The notes: generated by a model not told the origin, from the letters alone. DNA of 34,766 bases from Lentisphaerota bacterium (GCA_015061775.1 SUVY01000025.1:1-34766), one strand, 5' to 3'. Shown: positions 8,522 through 16,661, counted from the first letter of the stretch. Program-made: numbers and translations.

Positions 8522-9576
8522 GCGTACATGCTCCTCAAAACTTCCAGCAGGCGGGCATTTTCAGCGGGGTTGCCGATGGTTATGCGCACATATTTGCCTG
8601 TGGCATCTCCGGGAAAGTAACGGACGATGACCGCCTCATTTCTCAAGCCGGTGAAGCATCTGTTTCCGTCCTGATCCGGAGGCATGGCAAAGAGAAAATT
8701 GCTCTTGGAGTCAACGCAGTAGAAGCCGAGTTTTTCCAATTCAGCTTTGAGCATCGAGCGCATCTCTTTGACTTCTGCGGTTCTGGCGGCAAAATACTCC
8801 GTGTCGTTGTATGCCGCGAGCGCGATGTGCTGGCTGAGCATATCGACATTGTAGGAGTCTTTGAGTTTCATCAGACCCTCGACGATCTCTTTTGAGCTCA
8901 CCGCATATCCCAGACGCAGACCGGCGAGAGCGTAGCTTTTGGAAAATGTCCGCATGACGATCACGTTGGAGTATTTTTTCACCAGCTCCATGCAGTTGTC
9001 TTCGGCAAAGTCGGCGTAGGCTTCGTCGATGGTGACGATTCCGTCGAAAGAGCAGCAGATGTTTTCGATGACAGAGATATCGAAGCTGTTTCCGGTCGGA
9101 GCGTTGGGGCGGGTGATCATGAGCAGATTTGCCTCTTTTGCCTGCTCAAGCAGATCGTCCGGAAGCGCAAAAGTCTTTTCAGCGAGCGCGATACGGATGA
9201 CTTTTGCTCCCTGCATGGCGGCGAGTTCAGCGTAAAGCGAATAGCTGGGATAGAGCATCGCCATCGCTCTGTCCGGACTGGTGAACGCCCGGAATATCAT
9301 CGTGAGGATATCATCCGAGCCATTGCCGACGATGACGTTGTCTTTTTCGAGTCCGTTGCGCTGAGCCACTGCGCAGCGCAGGGCGTCTGCCCTGGGGTCC
9401 GGATAGCGTCGCATCTGCTCAGTGTTGAAGTTTTTCAGCACCTTTTCCACCTCAGGAGAGGGAGCAAAGGGATTTTCGTTGGTATTGAGTTTGACCAGAT
9501 TTGCCATCTTGGGCTGTTCTCCCGGAACATAACCTGCCATGGCATCTATTTCGGGTCTGAAATATGATTTTGTCAT
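8518..9576 (-). CDS. hisC: Histidinol-phosphate aminotransferase
   Basis: PLP-dependent fold-type I aminotransferase, 352 residues, converting imidazole acetol phosphate and glutamate to histidinol phosphate. The Schiff-base lysine is Lys213 in TFSKSYALAGLRLGY, with the phosphate-binding Arg221 in the same motif. LNTNENPF (30-37), RYPDP (57-61), GNGSDD (84-89), RPNAPTGN (156-163) and DEAYADF (184-190) match HisC. PNAPTG replaces the commoner PNNPTG. It is the first gene of the leftward string, with AAGG upstream of the ATG at 9576. No other his genes are present here, so the pathway is scattered. A relaxed specificity for other aromatic substrates is possible, as known for this family. Confidence 0.93.
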   Translation of the reverse strand: MTKSYFRPEIDAMAGYVPGEQPKMANLVKLNTNENPFAPSPEVEKVLKNFNTEQMRRYPDPRADALRCAVAQRNGLEKDNVIVGNGSDDILTMIFRAFTSPDRAMAMLYPSYSLYAELAAMQGAKVIRIALAEKTFALPDDLLEQAKEANLLMITRPNAPTGNSFDISVIENICCSFDGIVTIDEAYADFAEDNCMELVKKYSNVIVMRTFSKSYALAGLRLGYAVSSKEIVEGLMKLKDSYNVDMLSQHIALAAYNDTEYFAARTAEVKEMRSMLKAELEKLGFYCVDSKSNFLFAMPPDQDGNRCFTGLRNEAVIVRYFPGDATGKYVRITIGNPAENARLLEVLRSMYA

Positions 9577-9622
9577 TTGACTGCTGCCTTATCAATAAAG
9601 TTAATATATGATACACAGCTCT

Positions 9623-9651
9623 AATGTAGCGCAAAAATCCCTATTTTTCAA
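9623..9651 (-). promoter_or_regulatory. Candidate promoter for the hisC-pyrD string
   Basis: On the minus strand TTGAAA (9651-9646) is followed after 17 bases by TACATT (9628-9623). That is a 5/6 and a 4/6 match to the housekeeping sigma factor boxes at ideal spacing, about 45 bases before the hisC start. Predicted from sequence only. Confidence 0.4.
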
Positions 9652-9826
9652 TACGAACCGCAAGCTTTTTTGCATTAAAGCCGGCAAAAAAGTCCAAAGA
9701 AGCGAGTTTCATGCGGTCATCCCGGTTTTGTGCAGTTTTTGTTCCATTTCCAGGCGTCTCCGGCATGATACCGCAAAAAACATTGCCGATGATCCGATAA
9801 AACTCTTATTTATTGTACCCCGGCAC

Positions 9827-9855
9827 TTGTAAAAACGCGCACATAACGTTATCTT
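9827..9855 (+). promoter_or_regulatory. Candidate promoter for the 9912-15659 operon
   Basis: TTGTAA (9827-9832), 17 bases, then TATCTT (9850-9855), with a further TATATA just after. The boxes are only moderate matches, but the spacing is ideal and the place is right, about 55 bases before the first start codon. Confidence 0.33.
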
Positions 9856-9911
9856 ATATAGTTGGATCGTTGTTGTTTCACAAACAAAATCATATATGGA
9901 GAAAACTTGAT

Positions 9912-10490
9912 ATGAAAAAATTTCTTTTGATGCTCATTGCCGTCGCCGCCCTCGCTCCCGCCGCTGTCCGCGGAGCTGAAGAGCCGGTCATCACCCGCGG
10001 AGAACTCAAGGATAAGATCCTGCTCTATCTGCCCAACCGCGTCATGGATCTTCTGGATATCTTCAGCTTGAACATCGGAGTCGGTCCGGTCGCCGAAGCT
10101 CGTCTTATGGCAACCAGATACTGCGATGTGGGTGCGGGTATCGGACTCTCTGCCAAACTCTACAAGGATTTCAACCGTCAGTACGGTCTCGGACTCGAAG
10201 AGGGCTGGTACTGGTCATTCATCTTCGTCAGCGAAGAGCAGTATGCACTTACTGAGAGCCTCGGTTCAGTCAAACTCTACTCAGAGAACCGCACCGGAGT
10301 TCCCATGCCCGATACCAACACCTATGATTTCTTCGACGGCAAACGCGACTTCCTCGCCATCGGCGGAAGCCTCGGACTTCTGGTTGACGGAAATCTCTAT
10401 CTGCACCCCATGGAGTGGCTTGACCTCGGTCTCGGATTTCTCCTGATCGACATCAAGAACGACGATTATATAATGGATGATTTCCGCTGA
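9912..10490 (+). CDS. Exported protein of unknown function
   Basis: A 192-residue protein with a clear signal peptide (MKKFLLMLIAVAALAPAAVRGAEE; likely cleavage after about residue 21). The mature part is rich in short glycine-containing strands such as NIGVGPVAEARLMATRYCDVGAGIGLSAKLY and AIGGSLGLLV, and ends in WLDLGLGFLLIDIKNDDY. That pattern suggests a beta-rich, possibly outer-membrane-associated protein. I do not recognise a named family. The frame opens 33 codons upstream at 9813, but the ATG at 9912 has GGAG upstream and gives the signal peptide. It leads an operon whose other members act in the cytoplasm or inner membrane, so context does not reveal its job. Confidence 0.85.
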   Translation: MKKFLLMLIAVAALAPAAVRGAEEPVITRGELKDKILLYLPNRVMDLLDIFSLNIGVGPVAEARLMATRYCDVGAGIGLSAKLYKDFNRQYGLGLEEGWYWSFIFVSEEQYALTESLGSVKLYSENRTGVPMPDTNTYDFFDGKRDFLAIGGSLGLLVDGNLYLHPMEWLDLGLGFLLIDIKNDDYIMDDFR

Positions 10491-10491
10491 G

Positions 10492-10833
10492 ATGTCCTTT
10501 GAGTGTCTGAGGTGCGGAGCCTGCTGCCGCTGGGAGGGGGCGGTGAAACTTGTTGACGATGAAGTTGACAAAATAGCCTCCTATCTCGGTATGGACGTGA
10601 ATGATTTCATCCGCGACCATACCGGAATAACTCCCGACAGACAGCACCTCTCGCTTCTGAGTAAATCTGACGGAAGCTGCGAGTATCTCGGAGAAAACGG
10701 CTGCCTGATAAATCCGGTCAAACCCCGTCAATGCCGCGAATTTCCTGAAAAGTGGAATTTTCCCGGCTGGATGGACGAGTGCGCCTCCGGAAGAGAACTC
10801 AAAAAACAACAATCCACAGCAAAACAGTTATGA
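10492..10833 (+). CDS. YkgJ-type cysteine cluster protein (CxxCxxCC)
   Basis: A 113-residue protein of the CxxCxxCC family (PF03692), thought to bind zinc or an iron-sulfur cluster; the biochemical role of most members is unknown. The N-terminal FECLRCGACC and a second set, GSCEYLGENGCLINPVKPRQCREFP, supply the ligands. The ATG at 10492 comes one base after the preceding stop and places the motif right at the N terminus, as usual. An alternative ATG at 10477 would add five residues and overlap the upstream gene. The gene ends in an ATGA overlap with gmk, so the two are translated together. Confidence 0.85.
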   Translation: MSFECLRCGACCRWEGAVKLVDDEVDKIASYLGMDVNDFIRDHTGITPDRQHLSLLSKSDGSCEYLGENGCLINPVKPRQCREFPEKWNFPGWMDECASGRELKKQQSTAKQL

Positions 10834-11447
10834 AAAAACTCGGTGATCTTATTGTACTGTCCGGACCGAGCGGAGTCGGAAAATCGACTCTGGTCGGCAA
10901 GTTGAAACAGAGTCTTCCTGCTCTGGAGTTTTCCATATCCTGCACCACCCGGGCTCCCCGCGGAAGCGAGCAGAACGGTGTGGAGTATTACTTCCTCTCT
11001 CAGGAGGAGTTCGACGCCAAACGCCGCAACAACGAGTTTATCGAGAGTGCGGATGTCTTTTCTCACAGCTACGGTACTCTCAAGAGCGAAGTTATCGACC
11101 GCATCAGACGCGGAGTTCAAGTCGTGCTCGATATCGACGTGCAGGGTGCTCTTCAGATACGCAAAGCTGCGCTTGAGGATGAGATACTCAAAAGAACGGC
11201 GACATTCGTTATGATCGCTCCTCCTGACCTTGAGACGCTGAAGACCCGTCTTTCCGGACGTGCCACCGACAGCGCAGAACAGGTTGCCCAGCGTCTTGCC
11301 AAGGCGCAGAGTGAATTGCAGAATTTCCGCCACTACGACTGCCTTGTGGTCAACGATGATCTGGAAAAAGCGTCGGAGGATCTGCTCGCCGTATTCAAAG
11401 CAGCTTCTCTCAGAAGTTCAACCATAGATGAAGAGTTGTTTGTATGA
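10830..11447 (+). CDS. gmk: Guanylate kinase
   Basis: Phosphorylates GMP to GDP with ATP in the cytoplasm. The 205-residue protein has the P-loop GPSGVGKST (12-20). The GMP-binding region follows with SCTTRAPRGSEQNGVEYYF, which includes the arginines and tyrosines that grip GMP, and LDIDVQGALQI is the conserved strand after the GMP-binding domain. Full length for the family. The ATG overlaps the previous stop as ATGA, and the stop overlaps coaC the same way. A longer frame from 10752 is rejected because it runs through the preceding gene. Confidence 0.96.
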   Translation: MKKLGDLIVLSGPSGVGKSTLVGKLKQSLPALEFSISCTTRAPRGSEQNGVEYYFLSQEEFDAKRRNNEFIESADVFSHSYGTLKSEVIDRIRRGVQVVLDIDVQGALQIRKAALEDEILKRTATFVMIAPPDLETLKTRLSGRATDSAEQVAQRLAKAQSELQNFRHYDCLVVNDDLEKASEDLLAVFKAASLRSSTIDEELFV

Positions 11448-11977
11448 GTAAAGTTATCGTTCTCGGAGTTACCGGAGGCATCGCCGCCTACAAGAGTGCC
11501 TTCCTCTGCAGCAAACTCGTTCAGGCGGGTTACGATGTACGGGTGGTGATGACTGAAAATGCCGCAAAGTTTGTCACTCCGCTGACCTTCCGCACCCTGT
11601 CGCGCAATCCGGTGACGACCTCTCTCTGGGATGAGCCGGAGTGGAAACCTGAACACGTTGCGCTTGCCAATATCGCTGATCTGTTTGTCGTAGCTCCGGC
11701 GACGGCAAATTTCCTTGCCAAGTTCGCCAGCGGTATCGCCGATGACGCGCTCTCGACCTTTGCCGCGACTTACGGGGGAATGAGTCTGATCGCTCCTGCG
11801 ATGAACCCCGCCATGTGGAAAAATCCCGCCTGTGCCGCCAATGTGGAAACGCTCAAGTCGCGCGGAGTTGCCTTTATCGGTCCCGAGTGCGGGCACGTCG
11901 CGTGCGGCGAGCCCGGAGCAGGACGTATGTCCGAGCCTGAAAAGATTTTTGCCGCGGTGGAAGACGCTCTGCGATGA
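11444..11977 (+). CDS. coaC: Phosphopantothenoylcysteine decarboxylase (CoaC domain only)
   Basis: Flavoprotein of the HFCD family that decarboxylates phosphopantothenoylcysteine to phosphopantetheine in coenzyme A synthesis. The 177-residue protein has the FMN-binding GVTGGIAAYK start (8-17), the active-site His71 in EHVALA, the PAMN motif (118-121) and the substrate clamp with Cys154 in ACGEPGAGRM. In most bacteria this domain is fused to the CoaB synthetase; here the protein stops right after CoaC. No CoaB follows, so a separate synthetase gene must lie elsewhere. UbiX-type or cysteine decarboxylases share the fold, but the PAMN and clamp motifs favour CoaC. ATGA overlaps occur on both sides. 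Confidence 0.9.
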   Translation: MSKVIVLGVTGGIAAYKSAFLCSKLVQAGYDVRVVMTENAAKFVTPLTFRTLSRNPVTTSLWDEPEWKPEHVALANIADLFVVAPATANFLAKFASGIADDALSTFAATYGGMSLIAPAMNPAMWKNPACAANVETLKSRGVAFIGPECGHVACGEPGAGRMSEPEKIFAAVEDALR

Positions 11978-13605
11978 AGTTTGAACGCTCCGCGCTGATA
12001 TTTTTTGCCGCCCTTGCCGCTGCACTTGGAGCATCTTTGTATATCCTTGCTCCCTGTCCGGTCTGGATAACCGACAACGGAAACAAGTATATCATCATGC
12101 GCAACTATGCCGCACACGGTACTGCCGCGCTGCGTCACGCTGAGCCGGAGCTTGCTCCGACCGGAGACTTTCATATCCAGCACCATGAGAAGCAGCTCCG
12201 CAGTTTTTATCCGGAGTTTTACCCCGTTCTGTGCAGCTTTTTCTATCTCGCCGGAGGTGAGCGCGCCGCCGCACTTCCGGCGATACTGGGAACTCTTGTC
12301 TGCGCCTTTACAGTCTTTCTCTGGACAAAAAATAAACTGCTTGCGGCGGTGACGGTATTATGTGGTCCGCTGCTGTTTTACAGTTTCGTGTTGTGGGAGA
12401 TGACTTTGAGCTGTGCGGTTGTAACTTGTGCGCTCTACCTGCTTTTGAAAAAACGCCATGCTTTTTTTGCCGGACTTCTCATCGGTCTCGGATTATTTCT
12501 TCGTGAAGAGTCCTACTTTGCCGCCGCCGCGCTCGGGTTTGCCCTGCTGATTTTCAAAGAGTACAAAGCCCTGGCATACTTTGCCGCCGGAACGGTTTGC
12601 GGAGTCCTTCCGGTCTGGATATACAATTACGTTGAGTTCGGCAATATCCTCGGACTCCACGGAAAAGTTTACCTCGCCGGCACCGGAATTCAGAGCGTTG
12701 CAGGTATCGCCTGGAACTATTTCCACCACCTTCTGCGCGGAGAGCCTACCGGCAGAAATCTTGAGATACTCTACACCATCGTTCCTGCGATACTGATGAT
12801 TATTTCATCATTCAAACGCAAGACCAAACTGCGTGCCATCTCGCTCACTTTCGCCTCTGCGGGAGCGGCGATACTGCTTTTGCGTTATATCCGTCTTTCA
12901 GGCTACTCCTATGCGGCGGCGTGCAGTACAGGAGTATTTGCCGCGCTTCCTGTGGGGTGGTTTTTCTTTTCTGATATCCGCAACGCTCTGACCCGTCAGG
13001 CGAAGATATACCGCATTCTTGCGTTGTTCGTGCTGGTGTATATCGTGACCGTTCCTGCGGTACTTACCCGCGGAGACGTCGGTCTTATCTGGAGCGCGCG
13101 CCACTTCATGGTGCTGATTCCTGCATTGGTCATATTGAGTGCGAAAAGCGTCAAAAACATTGATTTGCCCACAGCGCGTGAGACGCTTCCTGCGGTCGTG
13201 GCACTTCTGGCATTGGGGCAGCAGCTTGCCGGAGTTTATTCCCTCAGGCAGATATCCAATGAGTGCCGCGAGTTGGAGAACACCATAAGAGAGATGAAGA
13301 CTCCGATCGTGGCGAGCGACGTGTTTTACCTGCCTGAGATGACTCCGCGCCTCTGGTTTGAAAATCTGATGCTGGATATATCAAAGAGCTCCAATGTGGA
13401 AAAGATATCGCAGTCCGCTCCGGGAGAGATGCTGCTTGTCATCTCTCCCAATCCGCAGTTCAGGCGCATCGGAGACAACAACTTGAGTTATCTCTTGAAG
13501 AACTATGATATTCCAGCGGCTCCTGTGCACTTCAAAAAGAGTTCCGGAACAGGTTTCATCGACCTCTTTATCTTCAAACTCGTCCGCAAAGGCGGTGCAA
13601 AATGA
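11974..13605 (+). CDS. Multi-pass membrane protein, GT-C glycosyltransferase-like
   Basis: A 543-residue protein with about ten to twelve hydrophobic segments spread over residues 1-425, followed by a soluble C-terminal part. After the first membrane helix it has TDNGNKY with Asp34, in the place where GT-C (PMT/ArnT-like) enzymes carry an acidic residue in the first outer loop. The next conserved-looking part, FYPEFYPVLCSFFYLAGG, also fits such enzymes. These transfer sugars from lipid-linked donors on the periplasmic side. The family match is by pattern only, and donor and acceptor are unknown. It is joined by ATGA overlaps to coaC and to the U32 gene. Confidence 0.65.
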   Translation: MKFERSALIFFAALAAALGASLYILAPCPVWITDNGNKYIIMRNYAAHGTAALRHAEPELAPTGDFHIQHHEKQLRSFYPEFYPVLCSFFYLAGGERAAALPAILGTLVCAFTVFLWTKNKLLAAVTVLCGPLLFYSFVLWEMTLSCAVVTCALYLLLKKRHAFFAGLLIGLGLFLREESYFAAAALGFALLIFKEYKALAYFAAGTVCGVLPVWIYNYVEFGNILGLHGKVYLAGTGIQSVAGIAWNYFHHLLRGEPTGRNLEILYTIVPAILMIISSFKRKTKLRAISLTFASAGAAILLLRYIRLSGYSYAAACSTGVFAALPVGWFFFSDIRNALTRQAKIYRILALFVLVYIVTVPAVLTRGDVGLIWSARHFMVLIPALVILSAKSVKNIDLPTARETLPAVVALLALGQQLAGVYSLRQISNECRELENTIREMKTPIVASDVFYLPEMTPRLWFENLMLDISKSSNVEKISQSAPGEMLLVISPNPQFRRIGDNNLSYLLKNYDIPAAPVHFKKSSGTGFIDLFIFKLVRKGGAK

Positions 13606-15659
13606 AGAAGCCCGAACTGCTCCTTCCCGCCGGAAGCATCGAGACTGCGCTCGCCGCCTTTGACGGAGGTGCTGATGCGGTCTATTGCGGTCTGGCAAAA
13701 TTCAATGCGCGTGAGCGGGCGGTGAACTTTTCTTTTCCGCAGCTGCGCACCCTGCTTGAGCGGGCAAAGAGCGAAGGGAAAAAGGTCTATATCACTTTTA
13801 ATACTCTGCTCAAAAGCTCTGAGCTTTCCGAAGCGGCGCAATTTCTTGCCGAGCTTGCCAAGACGCCTCCTGACGCGCTTATCGTCCAGGATCCGGGAGT
13901 GATACAGCTCGTCAATAAATATTTTCCGTTTTTTACTCTGCACGCCTCCACCCAGATGGGAATACACAACTCCTGCGGAGTATCTGCCCTGGAGGAACTC
14001 AATATCAAGCGCGTCATCCTCGAGCGTCAGATAACCCTTGATGAGCTCAAAAAAATCCGCCGGAAGAGCAAACTTGAGCTTGAAGTGTTTATCCACGGTT
14101 CCCTCTGCTGCAGCTTGTCGGGACGTTGTCTTTTAAGCAGTTATCTTGGCGGAACAAGCGGAAACCGCGGCCGCTGCAAGCAGCCGTGCCGCCGCTGTTA
14201 TGCCGCGGTTGACAACTCCAAACAGGACTATTTTCTCTCTCCGTATGATCTTGACGGCTCATCTCTGGTGCGCGAGTTGAGTGATATCGGTATCGACTCC
14301 TTCAAAGTCGAGGGCAGGCTGCGCGGAACGGATTACATTTTCAAGACAGCCCGCGCCTACCGTCTGCTCATCGACCACCCGGACGATTTTGAAGCTGTCT
14401 CTGAAGCCCGCAAGCTTTTGGAGTCCTCTTCCATGCGTGAGACCTCGACCGGGTTTTATTACAAGCGCGATTACAAAAACATCATCAACCGGAACCGTTC
14501 CGGAGTATTCGGTATCGAAGCCGGCATCGCCGGAAAAAGCCGCAACGGAACGTTTGCCCTGCGCTCACAGATACGTCTCCATCTCGGAGACCGTCTGCGG
14601 CTGGTAAACGAGCGTACCCGCGAAGATATCTCCTTTTCCCTCACCCGTCTCGAGGAAAACGGCAAGCGGGTGATCAAGTGCCGTCCCGGAGCTCAGGTCG
14701 TCATCGGAACTGCTCCCGATGTTCCAGCCGGATGCCGGGTATATAAGATCGGTGAAAACGGTTTTGACTACCGTACTGCGGCGGAGAGTCTGCGTCCCGG
14801 CAGATATCCTGCCACTCTCACCGTAAAAGCGTCTGAAAAGCTCTGGAAAGTCACCTTTTCCCGTCTTCCCGGTTTTGAATGGATAGAGGAGACGGATTTT
14901 TCTCCCGCCGAGAAGCGTCCTGTAACGCAGGAGAGCATCGCTGAGGCCTTCTCTTCCGCCCCCCTTGAGCCGTGGAGAATAGACGATGTCAAAGTTGAAA
15001 TAGACGGCAGTTTTTTTGTTCCGGGTTCCCTCTTGAAGGATATGCGCCGCAAATTCTGGAGTGCCGTCAAAGCGCAGATGCCTCCCTTTGACTGCTGGTT
15101 TGGTGAGCAATCAAATGCTCTTGAAGCTTTTTTGAACGCAGATAAGTGCGATACTCTGTCTCCGGAAACCGTCATGCCCCGGGAGGCGTTTGTCATCCCG
15201 GCATTTATCTGTGAAGATGATTTGAATAGTGTCATTCACGAATTGGAAATATATTTTGCTTCCGGAAAACGTGCCGTCTGCGTCACCTCTTTCCACGGAT
15301 TTGCCATGCTGAAAACTGCTCCCCGCGACGTCAGGATATTTGTCCGCTTTCCGCTCCCTGTCGCCAACCATCTTGCCGCAGGATTGCTCGCGGAATTGGG
15401 AGCTGAGGCATTTGCTCCCGAAGTTGAGCTTGATGCGGAGGCGAAACAGCAGTTGTTTTCCAAAACATCTCTTGCGCATTTTGTTGACGACACCCCTGTT
15501 CCTCTGCTCGTTACCCGCGCCGCTCTCGACCGAACCAGGCGCACCGACGGCTCCGGAAACACTTTTTCCGTCCGGTATGACAGTTCAGAAAAGACCTCCC
15601 AGCTCTTTTCCGAAAACACCGACCCCGCATCGGAATTTGAAAAACAACTGTTATTATAA
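13602..15659 (+). CDS. U32 peptidase-family protein (RlhA/TrhP-like)
   Basis: A 685-residue protein with the U32 signature and four cysteines for an iron-sulfur cluster: Cys169, Cys176, Cys192 and Cys196 in EVFIHGSLCC to RCKQPCR. The N-terminal half is a TIM-barrel-like domain starting ELLLPAGSIETALAAFDGGADAVYCG. A DUF3656-like middle part and a longer C-terminal region follow. Members with this layout, such as RlhA and TrhP, use prephenate to hydroxylate rRNA or tRNA bases; the peptidase name is historical. Which RNA this one modifies is not clear. Last gene of its operon, entered through an ATGA overlap. Confidence 0.85.
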   Translation: MKKPELLLPAGSIETALAAFDGGADAVYCGLAKFNARERAVNFSFPQLRTLLERAKSEGKKVYITFNTLLKSSELSEAAQFLAELAKTPPDALIVQDPGVIQLVNKYFPFFTLHASTQMGIHNSCGVSALEELNIKRVILERQITLDELKKIRRKSKLELEVFIHGSLCCSLSGRCLLSSYLGGTSGNRGRCKQPCRRCYAAVDNSKQDYFLSPYDLDGSSLVRELSDIGIDSFKVEGRLRGTDYIFKTARAYRLLIDHPDDFEAVSEARKLLESSSMRETSTGFYYKRDYKNIINRNRSGVFGIEAGIAGKSRNGTFALRSQIRLHLGDRLRLVNERTREDISFSLTRLEENGKRVIKCRPGAQVVIGTAPDVPAGCRVYKIGENGFDYRTAAESLRPGRYPATLTVKASEKLWKVTFSRLPGFEWIEETDFSPAEKRPVTQESIAEAFSSAPLEPWRIDDVKVEIDGSFFVPGSLLKDMRRKFWSAVKAQMPPFDCWFGEQSNALEAFLNADKCDTLSPETVMPREAFVIPAFICEDDLNSVIHELEIYFASGKRAVCVTSFHGFAMLKTAPRDVRIFVRFPLPVANHLAAGLLAELGAEAFAPEVELDAEAKQQLFSKTSLAHFVDDTPVPLLVTRAALDRTRRTDGSGNTFSVRYDSSEKTSQLFSENTDPASEFEKQLLL

Positions 15660-15716
15660 GTGTATTAAGTATATGAGGTATATTTGTCAACATACGCAAA
15701 ACGCCTGTTTGCCACG

Positions 15717-15730
15717 GCGGATGCATCCGC
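15717..15730. promoter_or_regulatory. Perfect 14-bp palindrome upstream of the FKBP gene
   Basis: GCGGATGCATCCGC reads the same on both strands. It lies in the 137-base gap between the U32 and FKBP genes, a few bases before TATGAT (15737-15742), which could be a -10 box. A dimeric regulator could bind here. No T-run follows, so it is not a terminator. No well-spaced -35 box was seen. Confidence 0.3.
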
Positions 15731-15796
15731 GAGAGGTATGATACACATTAACCAATACAAAGCATTGTCCACCAAAAATAAAGAAAGGTTGAAAAA

Positions 15797-16408
15797 ATGA
15801 CAGAACAACAGAAAATCAGTTACGCCCTTGGTATGAACATCATGGGCAATCTCGCCGAGCTCCCGATCGAAATCGATGTCGAGAGCGTCATCTCCGCGAT
15901 CAAGGACGTCTCCGCTGAAAAAGAGACCGCCCTCAAGGTCGAGGAGTACCACAAGTACATGCAGGAGTTCCAGAAAAAGGTTCAGGAAGCCGGTCAGCAG
16001 GCCGTCGCCAAAGCCGCCGAGAACAACAAGAAAGCCGGAGCCGAATTCCTCGCCGAAAACGCCAAAAAAGAGGGCGTCAAAGTCACTCCTTCCGGTCTGC
16101 AGTACCGCGTCATCACCGAAGGCAGCGGAACCAAACCCTCCGCCTCCAGCAAGATAAAAGTCCACTACACCGGTAAACTCACCGACGGAACCGTTTTCGA
16201 CAGCTCCGTCCAGCGCGGCGAACCCATCGACTTCGCACTCAATCAGGTCATCCCCGGCTGGACCGAAGGCGTCCAGCTCATGACCCCCGGAAGCAAATAC
16301 GAATTCGTTATCCCCTCCGACCTCGCCTACGGCGACCGCGGAGCCGGTAACGCCATCCCCCCGGGCGCGACCCTCGTCTTCGAGGTTGAGCTGCTCGCTG
16401 TTCTGTAA
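15797..16408 (+). CDS. FKBP-type peptidyl-prolyl isomerase (Mip/FklB-like)
   Basis: A 203-residue prolyl isomerase that speeds protein folding. The N-terminal part (1-95) is helical and lysine-rich, like the dimerisation domain of Mip/FklB proteins. The C-terminal FKBP domain has VHYTGKLTDGTVFDSS (122-137), VIPGWTEG (151-158), YEFVIPSDLAYGDRG and IPPGATLVFEVELL. There is no signal peptide, so it probably acts in the cytoplasm, like E. coli FklB rather than FkpA. The ATG at 15797 has AAAGG upstream. Codon choice is very uniform (mostly C-ending codons), hinting at strong expression. It stands alone between an operon end and a hairpin-rich gap. Confidence 0.92.
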   Translation: MTEQQKISYALGMNIMGNLAELPIEIDVESVISAIKDVSAEKETALKVEEYHKYMQEFQKKVQEAGQQAVAKAAENNKKAGAEFLAENAKKEGVKVTPSGLQYRVITEGSGTKPSASSKIKVHYTGKLTDGTVFDSSVQRGEPIDFALNQVIPGWTEGVQLMTPGSKYEFVIPSDLAYGDRGAGNAIPPGATLVFEVELLAVL

Positions 16409-16424
16409 CAGTTGAGGATGGGAG

Positions 16425-16511
16425 CCGGGAGGAGGCGGAAAACTTCTTTTTACGGGAAAAAGAAGTTTTCCGCCCCCTCCCGGACCCTCCCCCACTTTTC
16501 AAGAAAAACGG
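16425..16511 (+). repeat. Dispersed hairpin repeat, copy 2
   Basis: A 27-base arm (16425-16451) pairs with 16457-16483 around the loop ACGGG, with a single A-C mismatch (16433 with 16475). The core is GGAAAACTTCTTTTT against AAAAAGAAGTTTTCC. A C-rich link and the tail CTTTTCAAGAAAAACGG (to 16511) follow. It starts 16 bases after the FKBP stop and may serve as its terminator or as an RNA end stabiliser, though no T-run follows the stem. The same core and tail occur near 1-118 and, inverted, near 27395-27473. Confidence 0.75.
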
Positions 16512-16522
16512 CTGAATGAACT

Positions 16523-16661
16523 GCTCCCGCTGGTCGCAGTTCGGGTATGTCGTTTGCACGCCGTTGTGTTGGACGCAGCGGCTTTTTTGTTATTTTGCTC
16601 CCTTCGGTCGCGTTCTTTTCTTGCTCCCGCTGGTCGCGGTTGTTTTGCTCCCTTCGGTCGC
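16523..16661. repeat. Four copies of a 15-base motif in alternating form
   Basis: GCTCCC-nnn-GGTCGC occurs at 16523-16537, 16597-16611, 16623-16637 and 16647-16661. The three middle bases alternate GCT, TTC, GCT, TTC, while the flanking six bases on each side never change. On the minus strand the unit could fold as GC/GC and CC/GG pairs around two G-A mismatches with a 3-base loop. Short T-rich spacers separate the units. The function is unknown. Confidence 0.7.

Larger units (their letters stand above)
9577..9911. other. Intergenic region between two divergent operons
   Basis: This 335-base AT-rich gap separates hisC (leftward) from the exported-protein operon (rightward). It holds one candidate promoter on each strand and a 9-bp inverted repeat, CTTTTTTGC (9665-9673) and GCAAAAAAG (9684-9692). 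No convincing gene or RNA was seen in the remaining part (about 9693-9815). Confidence 0.6.

Noticed and set aside
16523-16661. The four 15-base units as a CRISPR array
   Set aside because: Units are too short, spacers vary from 9 to 59 bases, and no cas genes are present.
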